Assembly (NCBI GenBank): GCA_007922195.1
Contig: ML681963.1
Span: 139,151,622-139,215,621, forward strand
DNA from: Podocnemis expansa
Lineage: Eukaryota; Chordata; Testudines; Podocnemididae
Direction of reading: 5' to 3'
Length of the DNA: 64,000 nt
Positions 1 through 11,955 of the stretch are shown piece after piece. The position numbers and the translations under genes were made by a program. The notes beneath the pieces are model-generated. The model saw nothing but the letters and a program-made list of their open reading frames with translations. It had not been told where the DNA came from and made no database searches. How positions within the stretch are numbered: position 1 is the stretch's first letter; each line of letters begins with the position of its first letter.

Positions 1-378
1 AAAGACAAAAAATACTGACCTCGTCTCACAGAGTTTACAATATAAGCATAACACAAGAGATAACAAAACAGACAAAACTGGGAAGCACAAGGAAACAATG
101 TTACTGTACTGGTTAGCATGATACGCAGTCTGCTCAATACCTCTTCAGCCTAAGCAATGTCAAGTGTTTCATTTGAACAAGGAGAATCAGGTGGTTTTGT
201 GGATAAATTTTTCTCCCCAAGAACCTATGGAATTTTGAAAATTAAATTTGCTTTCTTACAAAAACTTCTTTAAGATTAATACCTTTATCTGAAACAATAC
301 AAGCCCTAAAAGTCAAATGTAAAAAGACTGCCTTGCTATGACTGAATGGCTGAAAAATGCAAAAGATTAACTGTAAAG

Positions 379-502
379 CATGGTTTCTCAAACTGTTGAT
401 CAGGACTCCCTGAGGAATGGCTAGCAACTGGGGGGAGGGTGGTTGCACAAATTCATTTATCATTTTAGGGGGTCACAGTATCACAAAGTTTGAGAACCCC
501 TG
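379..502. mobile_element. hAT-type MITE (Charlie-like ends)
   Basis: The ends are inverted copies of a GGTTTCTCAAACT type terminus. The flanking octamers CTGTAAAG (371-378) and CTGTAAGG (503-510) match at 7 of 8 positions, as expected for a hAT target duplication. There is no coding capacity. Confidence 0.72.
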
Positions 503-861
503 CTGTAAGGTATAAAGATACCCTATGATAGTCAACAAATATGGAATTTCTATGCATGAATATTAAAGCATATTCTCCCAAATTAGAATCTTAATGATAA
601 TTGCTAATTATTGTTCACTTGGACAGTTTGACTTTGCTGAAATTGACATATAATGGGGAGTTGTGGCTTATGTTCCCATTGTTTGGGGTTTTATTCCCCA
701 ATTAAAAAGGAAAACTGTTGGAGGGAGATTCAAGTTTTTAAATCCTTCCATTGTATATGTGCTGTGCTTTGTTACCATAAAGTGAATTCAAGAGTGCTGA
801 GGCAGCGATCAGTGGTTTGTCTTTATAGGCTACTGGCATTTGTGTTTTGGTGATTTGTTCA

Positions 862-1740
862 TAGAATCATAGGGCTTGAAGAGGCCTCATGTTGTCACCT
901 AATCCAACCCCCCCCCCCACTAAAAGCAGAACTACTCTCACTAAATCATCCTAGCCAAGGTGTTCAACCAGGTCTCAAAAATTTCCAGAGATGGAGATTC
1001 CACCACCTCCCTAGGCAACCCATTACAGTGTCTCAACATCCTTCCAGTGAGAATGTTTTTCCTCATATCCAACCTAGACCTCCCCAGCTGCAACGTAAAA
1101 CCATTGCTCCTTGTTCTGTCCTCTGTCACCACTGAAAATACCGTAGCTCCCTCCTCTTTGGAGCACCCCTTTAAGTAGCTGAAGGTTGCTATCAAACCCT
1201 CACTCAATCTTCTCTTCCGCAGACTAAATAAGCCTAGCTCTTTCCACCTCTCTTTGTAAGTTATGTGCCCCATCCCCCTAATTATTATTCATAAATAAAT
1301 CTGTTAGGTTTTTAAGTGTCGCAGGACTCCTTGTTTGTTTTACTAATTATTTTCATTGCCCTCCGCTGGACTTTTTAAGAATTTGTCCACATCTTTTCTG
1401 TAGTGGGTGCCAAAACTGTGGGGTGCCACAACTGGACATGCTATTCCAGATGCAGCCTCACCAGGGCTGAACAGAGGGGAATAATCATATCCCTCAACCT
1501 ATACTTCCCTAACTTGCTGACAAGAATGCTGTAGGAAACCATACCAAAAGCTTTGCTAAAGTCAAAGTATATCACATCAATGGCTATTTCTGCATCCACA
1601 AAGCCAGTCATCTCATCCTAGAAGGCAATCAGGTTGGTCAGGCATGCTTTGCCCTTGGTGAACCCTGCTGACTGTTCCTGATCACCTTGCTTTCCTCCAA
1701 GTGTTTCAGAATGAAATCATTAAGGACCCGGCCATGATTT
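862..1740 (-). mobile_element. CR1 LINE 3' fragment, rearranged
   Basis: The left end carries the CR1 3' terminus (ATAGAATCATAGGG). On the minus strand it is followed by the typical CR1 C-terminal coding pattern ([20 protein letters not shown], then LDIRKN). After about 1500 the sequence jumps to a more upstream CR1 segment, so an internal deletion has occurred. It is interrupted by a PLE tail at 1287-1342. Confidence 0.9.
1287..1342 (+). mobile_element. Penelope-like element 3' tail nested in CR1
   Basis: This matches the tail block found at many places in the window (AATAAATCTGTTAG, then GCAGGACTCCTTGTTTGTTT). It is flanked by a perfect direct repeat CTAATTATT (1278-1286 and 1343-1351), which shows insertion into the older CR1. 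Confidence 0.8.
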
Positions 1741-2907
1741 ATCATTGATCTGGGTTTATGGTTGTTGATTTCTAAATAGCTTCTCCCCAAAAGAGAGCAC
1801 ATCATAAACAAAAATAAAAAAGGTTAAAATTTTGCACAATTCAACCATTTCAGCATCATTTTAACATGTACAGGAATTACCTTTAAAAGAAATACACTTT
1901 CCCAATGGAAAAAGACACCATGATATTTTCTACTACTTTACATTTTAAGAAAGCCAACAAGTTGTTGTGACTCCTTTTAAATGTCAAGGATTCCTTAGCT
2001 AAAATGAGTTGTTTGGTTGTGATATTTCTTTTTAAAAATCAGCAGTTATGTTAATACTAATTTTCTCCCTCTCTCCAACTTTGTCACCTGAACACTGCAG
2101 ACCTTGTAACTGGAGACAGACCAACTTGCTTACCATCAACCACAAACAAGGGAAAGCAGTAAGTTACTGCTGCGGGCTTATATGATGACAGGTAGCCACC
2201 AACAGCTTAATTGTGTAGCTTTAAATCAATAACTTTAATGATTTGTTTTAACCCTGCAGCAGCTTGACAAATAAAATCAACACTTTGTAATGTTAGAGCA
2301 CACTGAATTATTTAGGACAGACCAGAGAGGTAGTTAGTAATGCTAGCACTTAACAGTGTTGCTGTGTATGCCATAATGAGAAACAGTGTCTGAAGTATCT
2401 TATGTTTAATGTTCTGGGATGGAGTTTCCAAAACCAACTGAGAGATTTAGGACAACAGGACCCATTAACTGTCAATAATATTTAAGTCACTAGGGCACTT
2501 TTGAAAATCCCCATTTTTATTTCCCAAAAATCTATCAAAACATTGTTCCCTACCAAGAAACAGTAATAGCAATAAACCATGTACACAATGTGCATATTCA
2601 GACTTAGCTTCTTTACAGTGTATGAAGGAACAAACTTAGAGCTCAAAGGTACAGTTATCACAAGCCCTGGGTATGAAGCAGCACATAGCAGGCCAAGGTC
2701 CAAACTGTGAATCAGTTTTGACACGATTTGGCCCTGTTCCTTCCTTGCTGCAGAGGATGTAATCTGTAGCAATCTTTTGCCTACACCTCCCTCTCCATGC
2801 TGGCCCAGAGGCGCTGGACAGGACAGTTGGGGAAAGGTGCTGACAGGGATGTGGGCATGGGTGTGATCGAGCCCCATTTTAAATCAGAGTCATGCATATC
2901 CAAATAC
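1741..2907. other. Intronic DNA, no feature seen
   Basis: AT-rich sequence. The open frame on the minus strand near 2482-2877 has no recognisable protein features and looks like chance. Confidence 0.5.
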
Positions 2908-2962
2908 TCAGGGGGTTGGACTAGATGACCTCATGAGTTCCCTTCCAACCCTATGATTCTAT
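2908..2962 (+). mobile_element. CR1-type 3' tail (CR1 or CR1-mobilised SINE)
   Basis: It contains GGGGGTTGGACTAGATGACC and ends in CCTATGATTCTAT, the standard CR1 3' end. Too little is left to tell a CR1 from a SINE with a CR1 tail. Confidence 0.8.
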
Positions 2963-4428
2963 TTGTTGTTCAGTAAAAGAATTTCCCAGGAATAGAATTC
3001 AGAAGGAGTTGAAGGTACCCAGCATCATCCAGGTGGGATTCAGTAATATATCTTGTAGTACTGGACATATAACACAATAAGCCTGTACAAGAAAGTTACA
3101 TACTACACTTACAAAATACACAATTGATATGAACGGTATAAATATCTATAGATTTTGGACACAGGGTCAGCTTCTAGGCATACATCTTATAGAAGTGCTT
3201 GGTCTTTAAGGAGGTTTGGGAGAATGTACATGCAAACATTCACTACATGTGCTATCCTGCTTAAGTCTAGCTGCAGACTTTTTGGTAATTAAGAAACAAT
3301 CTCCTTAACTATTGAAACATCAGACTCAGAGAGATGGCTTCTACTAGCAGCTGGAAAATTGTATTGCAATACTAGAATGTACTAAGAGCTATAGCCATAC
3401 AGTGGTGAAGTAAGGAAGCTCTAGAGAAGGTGACATATACCTGACTTGAACTGGAGGACCATGAAAGAATAAGGAGACAGATCCTCTGGTATGCCAGTCT
3501 TCTATTTGGTGCACATTAGTTCCTACATAGATGCACTACTGAGGCTGTTCTGTTACGCTAGTAGAGGTTCTTAGAATATAGTACCTTCAAGTCAGACCTC
3601 CTCTCACTCCTGATGCATCTTCTATATTGAATGGTAATGATGGATAACATAAACTCAGATCTGCTGTGGAATCCCCAGCTAGCTTCTAAAGGCAGCTTTC
3701 CGATTCCTTTGCCCAAAATGGCAGGGGCTGGACAAGGATTGTTTGGACTGTTATGTAGACTATCTGAAGTTCAAATTCATCACATAAATTTGATGGTCCT
3801 GATAATGAAAATATACCACATCAGCCTTCTGAACTTCTCCATCTTACTACTGTCATCTATACTCTCCCAATGACCACCTTGCTTTATAATTCATCCTTCT
3901 TCTGGCATTTCTCTCCAAGCTCTGATTCTTCCTTTAGATTCTCCTGTAGCCACTATGTAACGTATTGTTTCCAACTTTAAAAAGCAAGATGTGCCTTTGG
4001 CAGAGTGTCTCCAGCTCTGCCTAAACACAATTGATTACTATAAAGCAGAGATGAGCAAGGTCAAGAGTATTGAAGGCAGATGAAAATGAGCCTCACTGAG
4101 AGAGAACTAAAAGGCATTGTGTGTTTGAGTACTGTTCTAAGTCACTGGCTTTATTACATTAAATCAACTAAGGTCCCTCATCCTAAGGCTTCAGGGCCAG
4201 ACTCACTGCCCCTGAGGATTTCAGAAATACCTTGTCAAGTCTGAAACCTGCGAAAGTCCCTCCTACAAAAAAGACCTGAAACTGGAAAATCACAAATATA
4301 TGTAAGGGAAAGGTTTATCAGTTTGGATTGTTTCCATCAGAGCCCCTGCAAGTAAAAAGGATTTTCACTCTGAAGAAGCTGATCCTTAACTCTCTAGTCA
4401 CACTCAGAAACAGAAAAGAATTAACACC
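2963..4428. other. Intronic DNA, no feature seen
   Basis: No repeat family or coding pattern was recognised on either strand. Confidence 0.45.
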
Positions 4429-4436
4429 ACCTATAA

Positions 4437-4717
4437 CAGGGATCCGCAATCTGCGGCTCTGGAGCCACATAAAACTCTTTGGCTGCCCCCTTGTGGCTCC
4501 TGGCTCTGGGCCCCCTCCCACAACAAGGGACCCTGTGGATGGCTCACACCAGGTTCGAGGCTACACCTCCTGCCATGGGGGACCTTACAACAGGAACCTT
4601 GGCCCAACTCCCTCCACCACCACCAGCAGGCTACACCCACTGCAGCTCTCAAAACACTTCCTTATTGAAGCATTTTTTTTAAATGGCTCTTCTGATCTTT
4701 TGGGTTGCCAACCCCTG
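4437..4717. mobile_element. hAT-type non-autonomous element, 281 bp
   Basis: The termini are CAGGGATCCGCAA on the left and TTGCCAACCCCTG on the right, which are inverted. The flanking octamers are ACCTATAA (4429-4436) and AGCTATAA (4718-4725), 7 of 8 identical. The interior has GGCTCTGGAGCC-type self-complementary sequence and no real coding frame. Confidence 0.82.
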
Positions 4718-4765
4718 AGCTATAACAACTTTCTCATAAAGGACAACCCCGCACCAGCCACCCTG

Positions 4766-4843
4766 ACCTGTTAGTCTTTAAGTGCTACAAGACTCCTTGC
4801 TTTTTCTGCTTTACTAGACTAACATGGCTGCGCCTTTGGAACT
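4766..4843 (+). mobile_element. Penelope-like element 3' tail
   Basis: It contains TTAGTCTTTAAGTGCTACA and then GACTAACATGGCTGC, the terminal block shared with the PLE carrying an endonuclease ORF at 50.3-51.5 kb. Confidence 0.85.
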
Positions 4844-5327
4844 CATAAGCCTATCTTCGCTCAACTGCAGGGGCCTCCCCATTACTTTCACACAATGGAT
4901 CACATCCTGATCGAAAGAGCGTCATACAGATCATCTTCTACCAGTGCGCTCATGCAGGTTACTTAACCTTGTGCTTTGAACTACCTAAGATCCCTGTCAC
5001 AACTAAAGCAAGCGCCTTCATAGAAAAGTTATATGAGGAAAGGATGTGTACATTGCTATGTTTACTGTCTTTTCCATTATAAAGTGTTTTGTTCTTTTGA
5101 GAATTAGGATGGTCTACTAATTCTGCTCTTCATTTCCTTGCCCCTTCTCTCTCTCATCAGCTCCATTTCTCTCAGTTAGATACATGGAGAACCAAATCCT
5201 TGTGACAAACTTGCTTTCTCCTTTCCACCTGGAGCTCCCCCATTGGCAACAAGTTCTCTACAGACCACAGTTTGGCACCTTCTGCTTTATTGCATTTTTA
5301 AGGTGTTCTTCAGAACTGGATTATACT
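4844..5327. other. Intronic DNA, no feature seen
   Basis: Nothing recognisable on either strand. Confidence 0.4.
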
Positions 5328-6483
5328 AAGAGTATGGCCACACACAGGTTTTAAACTGAAATAACGCGGTTATTTTGATTTTAAAAAATTTAGGTCCACA
5401 TGGCATTTTCTTATTTTGAAATAAGAAGATCCCTTATTTAAAAATAAGGAAAATTATTTCAATATAATAAAACCTAGCATTATATCAAAATGAGGGTTGT
5501 ATCGAACTTGACATTTTGATATAACCCTGTGTGGACCTGTTATATTGACACAAAAATATATCGATATAAGGGATCTGACCATCTTTCTCCCAGGGTGCAT
5601 GGCACTCTGGCAGGAAGCCCCCCATCAGCATCCTGGCCAGGGAGGGGATCAGGACCCTGGCCAGGGAGGGAGGGGTGGCTTGGTGGTCCACCCCCCCTTC
5701 CCTCTGGCTGGCTGGGCGTTGGGGGAAAGCCCCCCCAGCCCGACTCCCAGCACCCTCAGGGGGCCGTGGGGAGGAAACACGCCGCGCCCAACTCCCAGTG
5801 CCAGCCAGGTAGCAGGGACAGGGAGCCACACACACCCAGCTTCCCCCTGTGCTAGACACACACCGCCAGGCTAGCATGGGGGAAGCCAGGCGCGCATGGT
5901 TCCATGCCCCTGCTGCCTGGCAAGGCTTGGGAGAAGCTGGGCACGCAGGGCTCCCTTCCCCCACCACCCAGCTCCCACGGGGGCAAGCTGGGTGCACGGG
6001 GCTCCCTGACTCCACCACCCAGAAAGCACTGGGAATGCTGTTCATGTGGGGCTTCCCGTCCCCGCTGCCCAGCTAGTGTGGGGGGAAGCCAGGCGTGCAG
6101 GATCCCATCTCCCCCACAGCTGGCTGAGGTGGAAGGCTTCAGTCAGTCTGGGGGGATGTCTGTTTCCCCACTGGGCTCTGGGAGCCCAGAGCCAGTGGGA
6201 GCTATTTTTACCCTGCCATTGGCTCTCCTGGAGAGATCCAAACAGGGGACTGGGTGGCAACATGGCCCTGCCAGGGGGCCATGTTGCCACACCTCCCATG
6301 GTGCTCCTCTCCTGAATCGAACTAGCAATTCCTGTCCCAGTACATGCTAGTTCAATTTCAGGTTTTTGGTTCGGACCTGTTAAACTGATTTAAGTTAAAT
6401 TGATTTAATGACTGTTATACTGATTTATCTTAAATCGATTTCAGTTAAATCGATTTTATGGCTTGTGTGTGGACATAGCCTAA
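5328..6483. mobile_element. Non-autonomous DNA transposon with terminal inverted repeats, 1.16 kb
   Basis: The left end GTATGGCCACACACAGG is the inverted counterpart of the right end TTGTGTGTGGACATAGCC. AT-rich flanks containing ATCGATTTAA/TTAAATCGAT-type self-complementary stretches surround a GC-rich core (about 5580-6320). The overlapping open frames in the core are artefacts of its composition. The superfamily is uncertain, because no clean target duplication was identified. Confidence 0.68.
5877..6140. repeat. Imperfect GC-rich minisatellite inside the DNA transposon
   Basis: Related units of roughly 50-60 bp recur, each pairing a GGGGGAAGCCAGGCGYGCA-like block with a CCCCCRCTGCCCAGCT-like block. 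The units are diverged and vary in length. Confidence 0.55.
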
Positions 6484-7449
6484 GTGTGACTCAGTCAAGT
6501 TAGACAAAACCTGAATAAAAAAAGTCAGGTAAGAACACCACCACCCCACACCTCTCTCATTGAAAACTAATACAAAAAACAAAAACAGTGGTATGCTTGA
6601 ATACCAAAAAAGATAACAGCTTTACCATAAAACCATCTCATGGCTAGATCAGTCAATTTCACATTCAGAACCTAATGTTGATCTGCTGATTAGCACAGTG
6701 CTGAAAAAATTTAAGACCTTTTCCCTTTTAAAAGGGACAGCTTCTCCTTCAACAAGTTAATCCTTTGTAGATATAGCTAGACAGTTGTGATTAAGTCCAT
6801 CATTGATTCTCTGCAACACAAATAACTTGGATTCCCAATGACACCCTTGGGAGCAAAAAGACTGGATATGTTAATGCATTTGTATAGCATGTTCTGTTGT
6901 GGAAAAATTCTCTGACTTGTCTATCAACAGATGCAGACTCTCCCAAGGAGACTGTTTATAAAGAACTGGTGCATGCCACAGAGTTCAGCTAATCATAAAT
7001 CACACATGCAACCTGTAAATTATTTGGTTGTTAACTGTCTGACAATGCAGAAGGGCTGTGCTGGTTATCTTGTTGGTACTACCTGTAGCTTTATGTAATT
7101 GCACTATTGACAATGTAGATAGTATGTTTTTAGAAAGAGAAATGCCTGTTGAAGGATTAAGCTGAGCCACTCATTTAAAAGCAAACAAAAATACAGGTTT
7201 AAATCCCTTCCATTTGAACTGTGAAAGTTTGGCAAGATTTAGCAAGACAGTTAAAATGTATGCCATTTAAAATAAGAGAAATTATAAATTAGAAAAGTTC
7301 GGACACAATGCAGACACTATGAAAATACACCCCTATTCTTTTCCTCTTCCAAAATTAGTTTAAGTAAAGAAATTGACATAGCAAGATTGCCCCTCAAAAC
7401 ACTGAGGTATAGCAATTATGAACTGTTGGCCACTTGTATATTTCATGAT
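6484..7449. other. Intronic DNA; short block repeated at 9.35 kb
   Basis: Positions 6505-6560 share AAACCTGAATAAAAAAAGTC and diverged following sequence with 9345-9400, so both belong to a dispersed repeat. The rest was not recognised. Confidence 0.5.
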
Positions 7450-8395
7450 CACAGAATCATAGAACCATAGGGTTGGAAGGGACCTCATAGGTCATCTAGT
7501 CCAACCCCCTGCCAGAGGCAGGACCACTCCTGCTTAAACCATCCCAGTCAGGGTTTTGTCCAGCCAGGCCTTAAACACCTCCAAAGATGGAGACTCCACC
7601 ACCTCCCTCAGCAGCTCATTCCAAGACTTCACCACTCTCCTAGTAAAAAAGTTTTTTCTAATATCCAGCCTAGACCTCCCTAACCGCAACCTGAGACCAT
7701 TGCTCCTCGTTCTGTCCTCCGTTACTACCGAGAACAGTCGAGCTCCATCTTCCTTAGAGCGTCCCTTCAAGTAGTTGAAGGTTGCTATCAAATCCCCCCT
7801 CAATCTTCTCTTCTGCAGACTAAATAAGCCTAATGCTTTCAGTCTTTCCTCATAGGGCTTGTGCTCCAGCCCTTTCATCATTTTGGTTGCCCTCCTCTGA
7901 ACTCTCTAGCATGTCCCTGTCCTTTTTGTAGTGGGGAGCCCAAAACTGAACACAGTATTCTAGATGTGGCCTCACCAGTGCAGAATAGAGGGGAATGATC
8001 ACATCCCTTGATCTGCTGCTAATACTTCTTTTGATGCAGCCCAGTATGCCATTGGCCTTTTTGGCAGCAAGAGCACACTGCTGACTCATATCTAGCTTCC
8101 CATCCACCATGACCCCCAGGTCCTTTTCTACACTGCTGCTACTTAGCTGAACGTTTCCCAGCCTGTAGCAGTGCATGGGGTTTTTTTGTCCCGCATGCAG
8201 GATTTCACACTTGTCCTTACTGAAGCTCATACGATTTCTATTGGCCCACTGTTCCAATTTATCTAGGTCTCCCTGAATCCTGTCCTTGCCCTCCAACGTG
8301 TCTACCGTTCCCCCCAGCTTGGTGTCATCCGCAAACTTACTGAGATTGCAGTCTATTCCATCATCCAGATCACTGATGAAAATGTTAGAAAATCC
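7450..8395 (-). mobile_element. CR1 LINE, 3' 0.95 kb with ORF2 C-terminus
   Basis: The left end is a canonical CR1 3' terminus (GGGTTGGAAGGGACCTCATA). Reading the minus strand, 8296-7850 encodes the C-terminal reverse-transcriptase region (MSFSKDKCEILH, then EKDLGVMVDGKLDMS, then HLEYCVQFWAP). A second frame at 7881-7534 carries the last residues of ORF2 with a frameshift between them. The copy is 5'-truncated, as is normal for CR1. Confidence 0.93.
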
Positions 8396-9108
8396 TCAGC
8401 CACCTGCCTACATTCACCTTTAGTGGTGGTAGTGGCAACTGGACAACAGCAGCTGTCTACACAGTGTTCCAACGGAGAAGTGATTTTTACCACAGGCCAT
8501 CTGAAAAAGGGAAATGGTTTAGGATTGCATAATCCCAGGCAACTTGCCTTGGCAATCAGCCCTGTGTCTAAAATCCTTGATTGCAGAAAAATAATGAATT
8601 AATCCCAGCCAGGAAAAACAGCTTCCTTCTTAATCAAGGACAGACAAACTTTTTAACACAAGGACTGGACAGTGAAATCAAGGAGCTACTCCAGTTCCCA
8701 CTGCTGCTCTTTCAACCATGCTTTTATGCCTAAAAAGAGCAAAGAAAGGAAGAGATGCATAGAAATAAAAGAATTTGAAAGAAATGCTAAAGGGGAGGAA
8801 GGGTAAGAGAATGGCACAGAGACTAAGGAAATCTTCACGAGCACTTTAAATGAGAACTCATTACTAGGGTCTCCCACATGTGCAAATGAGGCATGCCAAC
8901 TGTCTCACTGGACTAGCGCTTCCTGCCGATGCCTGCTCTGGAACTATGGCTGTTTCTCCATAAGTAACTTGGCTCTCTGACTGAATCACCGTTTTCAGTC
9001 CGCCCCCTCTGAACATCGCAGACATCCAGACTAAAGTCCAAAAGTGTCTTTAATGGAAGCAAAATCCTTCTGTTAGCAAAATCTTCTTCCAAGGATTATT
9101 TGGGTTTC
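8396..9108. other. Intronic DNA, no feature seen
   Basis: No repeat or coding pattern recognised, except that the last bases lead into the CR1/gypsy junction fragment. Confidence 0.4.
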
Positions 9109-9295
9109 AGGTCCTTTCCAGTTTCTATGATTCTATGATTCTAACTATTCAGACAAGAATACAGATACAATTGTTTATTGGCATGGCAAGATATTACTGG
9201 AAGTTTGTCCCTCACTTTAGTACTCCAATCTATGTAAAATGAAATAGGCCAGACAAAGTTAGCTGATTCAAACAGCTGGTCACAGAATCATAGAA
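9109..9295 (+). mobile_element. CR1-tail/gypsy junction fragment, paralogous to 13.26-13.93 kb
   Basis: A CR1 3' tail (CTATGATTCTA) runs directly into gypsy pol sequence reading IGMARYYWKFVPHFSTP, the junction between reverse transcriptase and RNase H. The same CR1-to-gypsy junction occurs at 13262-13326, where the gypsy part is then split by an insertion absent here. Confidence 0.78.
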
Positions 9296-9519
9296 ACTGT
9301 AAGGGACCCGAACCCTGTCTTGATGTCTTGAAGTCTCTAAATAAAAACCTGAATAAAAAAAGTCAGGCAAGAATACCCTCACCCTCACACTCAGTCCCAC
9401 CCTCTACCATGGGTTCTGACCCACAAGCCTGTACTAACCAACTAGGTCAGCTCCTTTACCTGTGCTCTAGTTTTTCCCTAGGCAACTTCATACTCAGTCT
9501 CTAGCCTCCCATCTCAAAA

Positions 9520-9950
9520 AAGATATAATGGAATTGGAAAGTCTACAGAAAAAAAGCAACTAAAATGATTAGCGAAATGGAATAACTTCCACCTGAGAAG
9601 AGATTAATGAAATGGGGAATTTCAGTTTGGAAAATAGATTACTAAGGGGGCATATGATACAGGTCAATATAATCATGACTGGTGTTGAGCAAGTAAATAA
9701 GTAAGTGTTATTCACTCCTCCTCATAACGCAAATACTAGTGGTCATGAAATAAAATGAATAGGCCCCAGTTTAAATGAACAGAAGGAATTTTTAGTCAAC
9801 CTGTGGATGTTGTGAAAGCCAAACCCTAACAGGGTTCAAAACAGAACTAGGCAAGTTCCTGGATGATAGGTCCATAAGTGGATATTAGCCAGAATGGGCA
9901 GGGATGGAAAATCAAAGCCATGCAAAACCTTACATTCTTATGATAGCAAT
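9520..9950 (+). mobile_element. CR1-like LINE 3' region, old and diverged
   Basis: It contains the pattern GTCAACCTGTGGATGTTGTG, AACAGGGTTCAAAACAGAAC, then ATAGGTCCATAAGTGGATAT and a GGCAGGGATGG block. These are typical of an older CR1 group of turtles, crocodilians and birds. Confidence 0.72.
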
Positions 9951-9955
9951 AGATT

Positions 9956-10350
9956 ACAGTGTTCCCCCATTTTGAACTGCTCTATGGGAGGAAGATCCAT
10001 GATCTCATGGACCTGGTAAAAGTGGCGTGGGAAGGTACCACCTCTTCTGAAGCTGTGCAGTATGCACTGAGCTTCCAGGAAAATCTTCAGAGGAACTCTT
10101 GGATTTGCCTGGGAAAACCTAGTTAGAACTCAGAAGAAAGAGAAATTCTGGTATGATCAAACCGTATACTCAGACTCATGAGACCAAGTTATGATGCTCA
10201 TTCCAGGAAGCAGAAATAAACCCAAGGCTACCTAAGAAGGACTACTTAAAAATCAAACCATGAGGTGAACTATGTGGTTGGTAGAGCTGTCTAATCGCTA
10301 AAACCACCATCAAGTGCATTGTGTGAACAGGAAGGAAACACATTTCAACC
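9956..10350 (+). pseudogene. Ty3/gypsy integrase C-terminal region, decayed
   Basis: Translation across several frameshifts and stops gives FELLYGRKIHDLMDLVK, then a W-E-G and A-V-Q-Y-A-L block and a late V-N-Y-V-V block, the order seen in the C-terminal part of gypsy-type integrases. The reverse transcriptase remnant lies immediately downstream in the same orientation. This integrase-before-RT order fits the Gmr1-like group of Ty3/gypsy elements rather than the common order. There is no intact frame, so no activity is expected. Confidence 0.75.
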
Positions 10351-10429
10351 AAAAGAATCTGCCCCCCCCAGCCTTATATGGGCACTGGGAGGAGAAGGGG
10401 AAGGGCACCCTCAGAGCTGGTAAAAGAAT

Positions 10430-11117
10430 CAGGGACCAGCCCCTCCCTAGACTCCATAGCCCTCTCTGATCATTTAACCCCCACACAGCAAGCAGAGAAG
10501 GGGGGAGTCTTGCAGGTAAAGACAGGAGACAAACTCCAATTAATAGTTCACTCTTTCAGAGATATTAGGAAAACAACCTAGAGCCTGGAAGCAGAAATCA
10601 CTGATATGCTAGAATTAGGGCAGATTCAATGAGCAATAATGTATGGGCATGCCTTCCACTGTCAGCTCAGAAGGATGAGTAGTTGGGTTCTACATGGATT
10701 ACAGGAAACAATACAGTCACTGTGTCCGATACATAACCATGCCTAGACAAATCAAGATGCTAGAAACATTGGAGGGGCTCGATTCCCAGCTACATTTAAA
10801 GGTTATTAGTGTACCTTTCTCCTTGTGCAAGGCTCAAATCAGCAACTGCCCCAAAAGGGCAATCAAACCTTTTGGCCTCTAGGGCACTCCGGCTACGTTC
10901 CAGCAGCAGGTAGATCAGTTACTGGATTGAAGAGGGGAGTTTGTCCTTGAATATATAGGGTATATCTGTATCTTCAGTCAGGCTTGGGAAGATCATGACA
11001 CCCCTGTAAAGAGCATGCATCCCAGCAATGAGACCACACGTCTAACTGTAAAGATGGTGAAATGCAAAATGAGGCTGGGAGAAGCAGCCTACCTTGGCCA
11101 TAGAGAGGAGGAGCTGC
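10430..11117 (+). pseudogene. Ty3/gypsy reverse transcriptase, decayed and truncated
   Basis: The frames show LTPTQQAEKGGVLQ, then MDYRKQYSHC and TMPRQIKMLETLEG, then GTPATFQQQVDQLLD, then EAAYLGH. These match, in order, the palm and fingers blocks of gypsy reverse transcriptases. The position of the catalytic YxDD box now reads Y-I-G-Y, so the two catalytic aspartates are lost. Several stops and frameshifts are present. A CR1 insertion ends the domain, and RNase H continues after the CR1. Confidence 0.85.
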
Positions 11118-11597
11118 AAACAAACAAACAAAACTTGTTAAAGCAGAGTCAATTAAGGACTGGACAAATTGGGCAAATAAAGTGCCCATCTACAAAAAAA
11201 AGGAAATAAGAGCAATCCAGGGAATTACAGACCAATCAGTTTAGTCTCTGTACCAGGAAAAATAATGGAACAGACAATGAAGGAGCCAATTTGCAAACAT
11301 CTAGAAGAGACTAAGGTGCTTAGGGCTAGTCAGCATGGATTTGTCAAAAACCAATCATGTCAAACCAACTTGATAGCTTTCTCTGATGTTGTAACAAGCC
11401 TAGGGAATAAAGAAAAGTGGTGGATGTGGTATATCCAGACCTTAGTAAGGCATCTGATATCGTCTCACATCACATTCTCATTAATAAACTGGGGAGGTAC
11501 AAACTAGATGGAGCTACTGTAAGATGCGTGAAAAACTCGTTAGATAACAGCTCCCAGAGAGCAGTTATCAATGGTTCATTTTCAGGCTGGAAGGATA

Positions 11598-11955
11598 CAG
11601 AGGCATTGCTGCCCGGGGGAAGAACCCGGGGCACAGGCCGCAGCCACAACTCCTGGCCGCAGGCCACACCCCCAGCTCCAATTCTGCGTGCAGGCCGACC
11701 TGGCCTCAGGTGCCTGCTGCTGACAGCCTGGCCCTGGATCCCTGGCTGGAGACATGGCAGGGAGCGTCAGCCGCCGCAGCAGGTCGCCCGGCCTAGGATG
11801 GGGCCAGAAGCGGCTGCAGCCACCGTGGGTGGCTGGGCCCTGGATCTCCTGCCGGAGACCGCCGGAAGAGGCAGGGGCTGAGGGCCAGGGCTCGGGGCGC
11901 TGATGCTGGGATTCAGGGCACAAGCCCCGTGTGCCCAGAACTAGAGATGCCCCTG
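11598..11955. mobile_element. hAT-type MITE, 358 bp, GC-rich, inside CR1
   Basis: The termini are CAGAGGCATT on the left and GATGCCCCTG on the right. The flanking octamers are GAAGGATA (11590-11597) and GAAGAATA (11956-11963), 7 of 8 identical. It interrupts the CR1 coding frame between the GSFSGWK block and the HGSVKGPVLFNIF block. Confidence 0.85.

Noticed and set aside
5485..6350. Several overlapping frames of 85-186 residues
   Set aside because: They fall in the GC-rich minisatellite core of a DNA transposon, are open in many frames, and resemble no protein.
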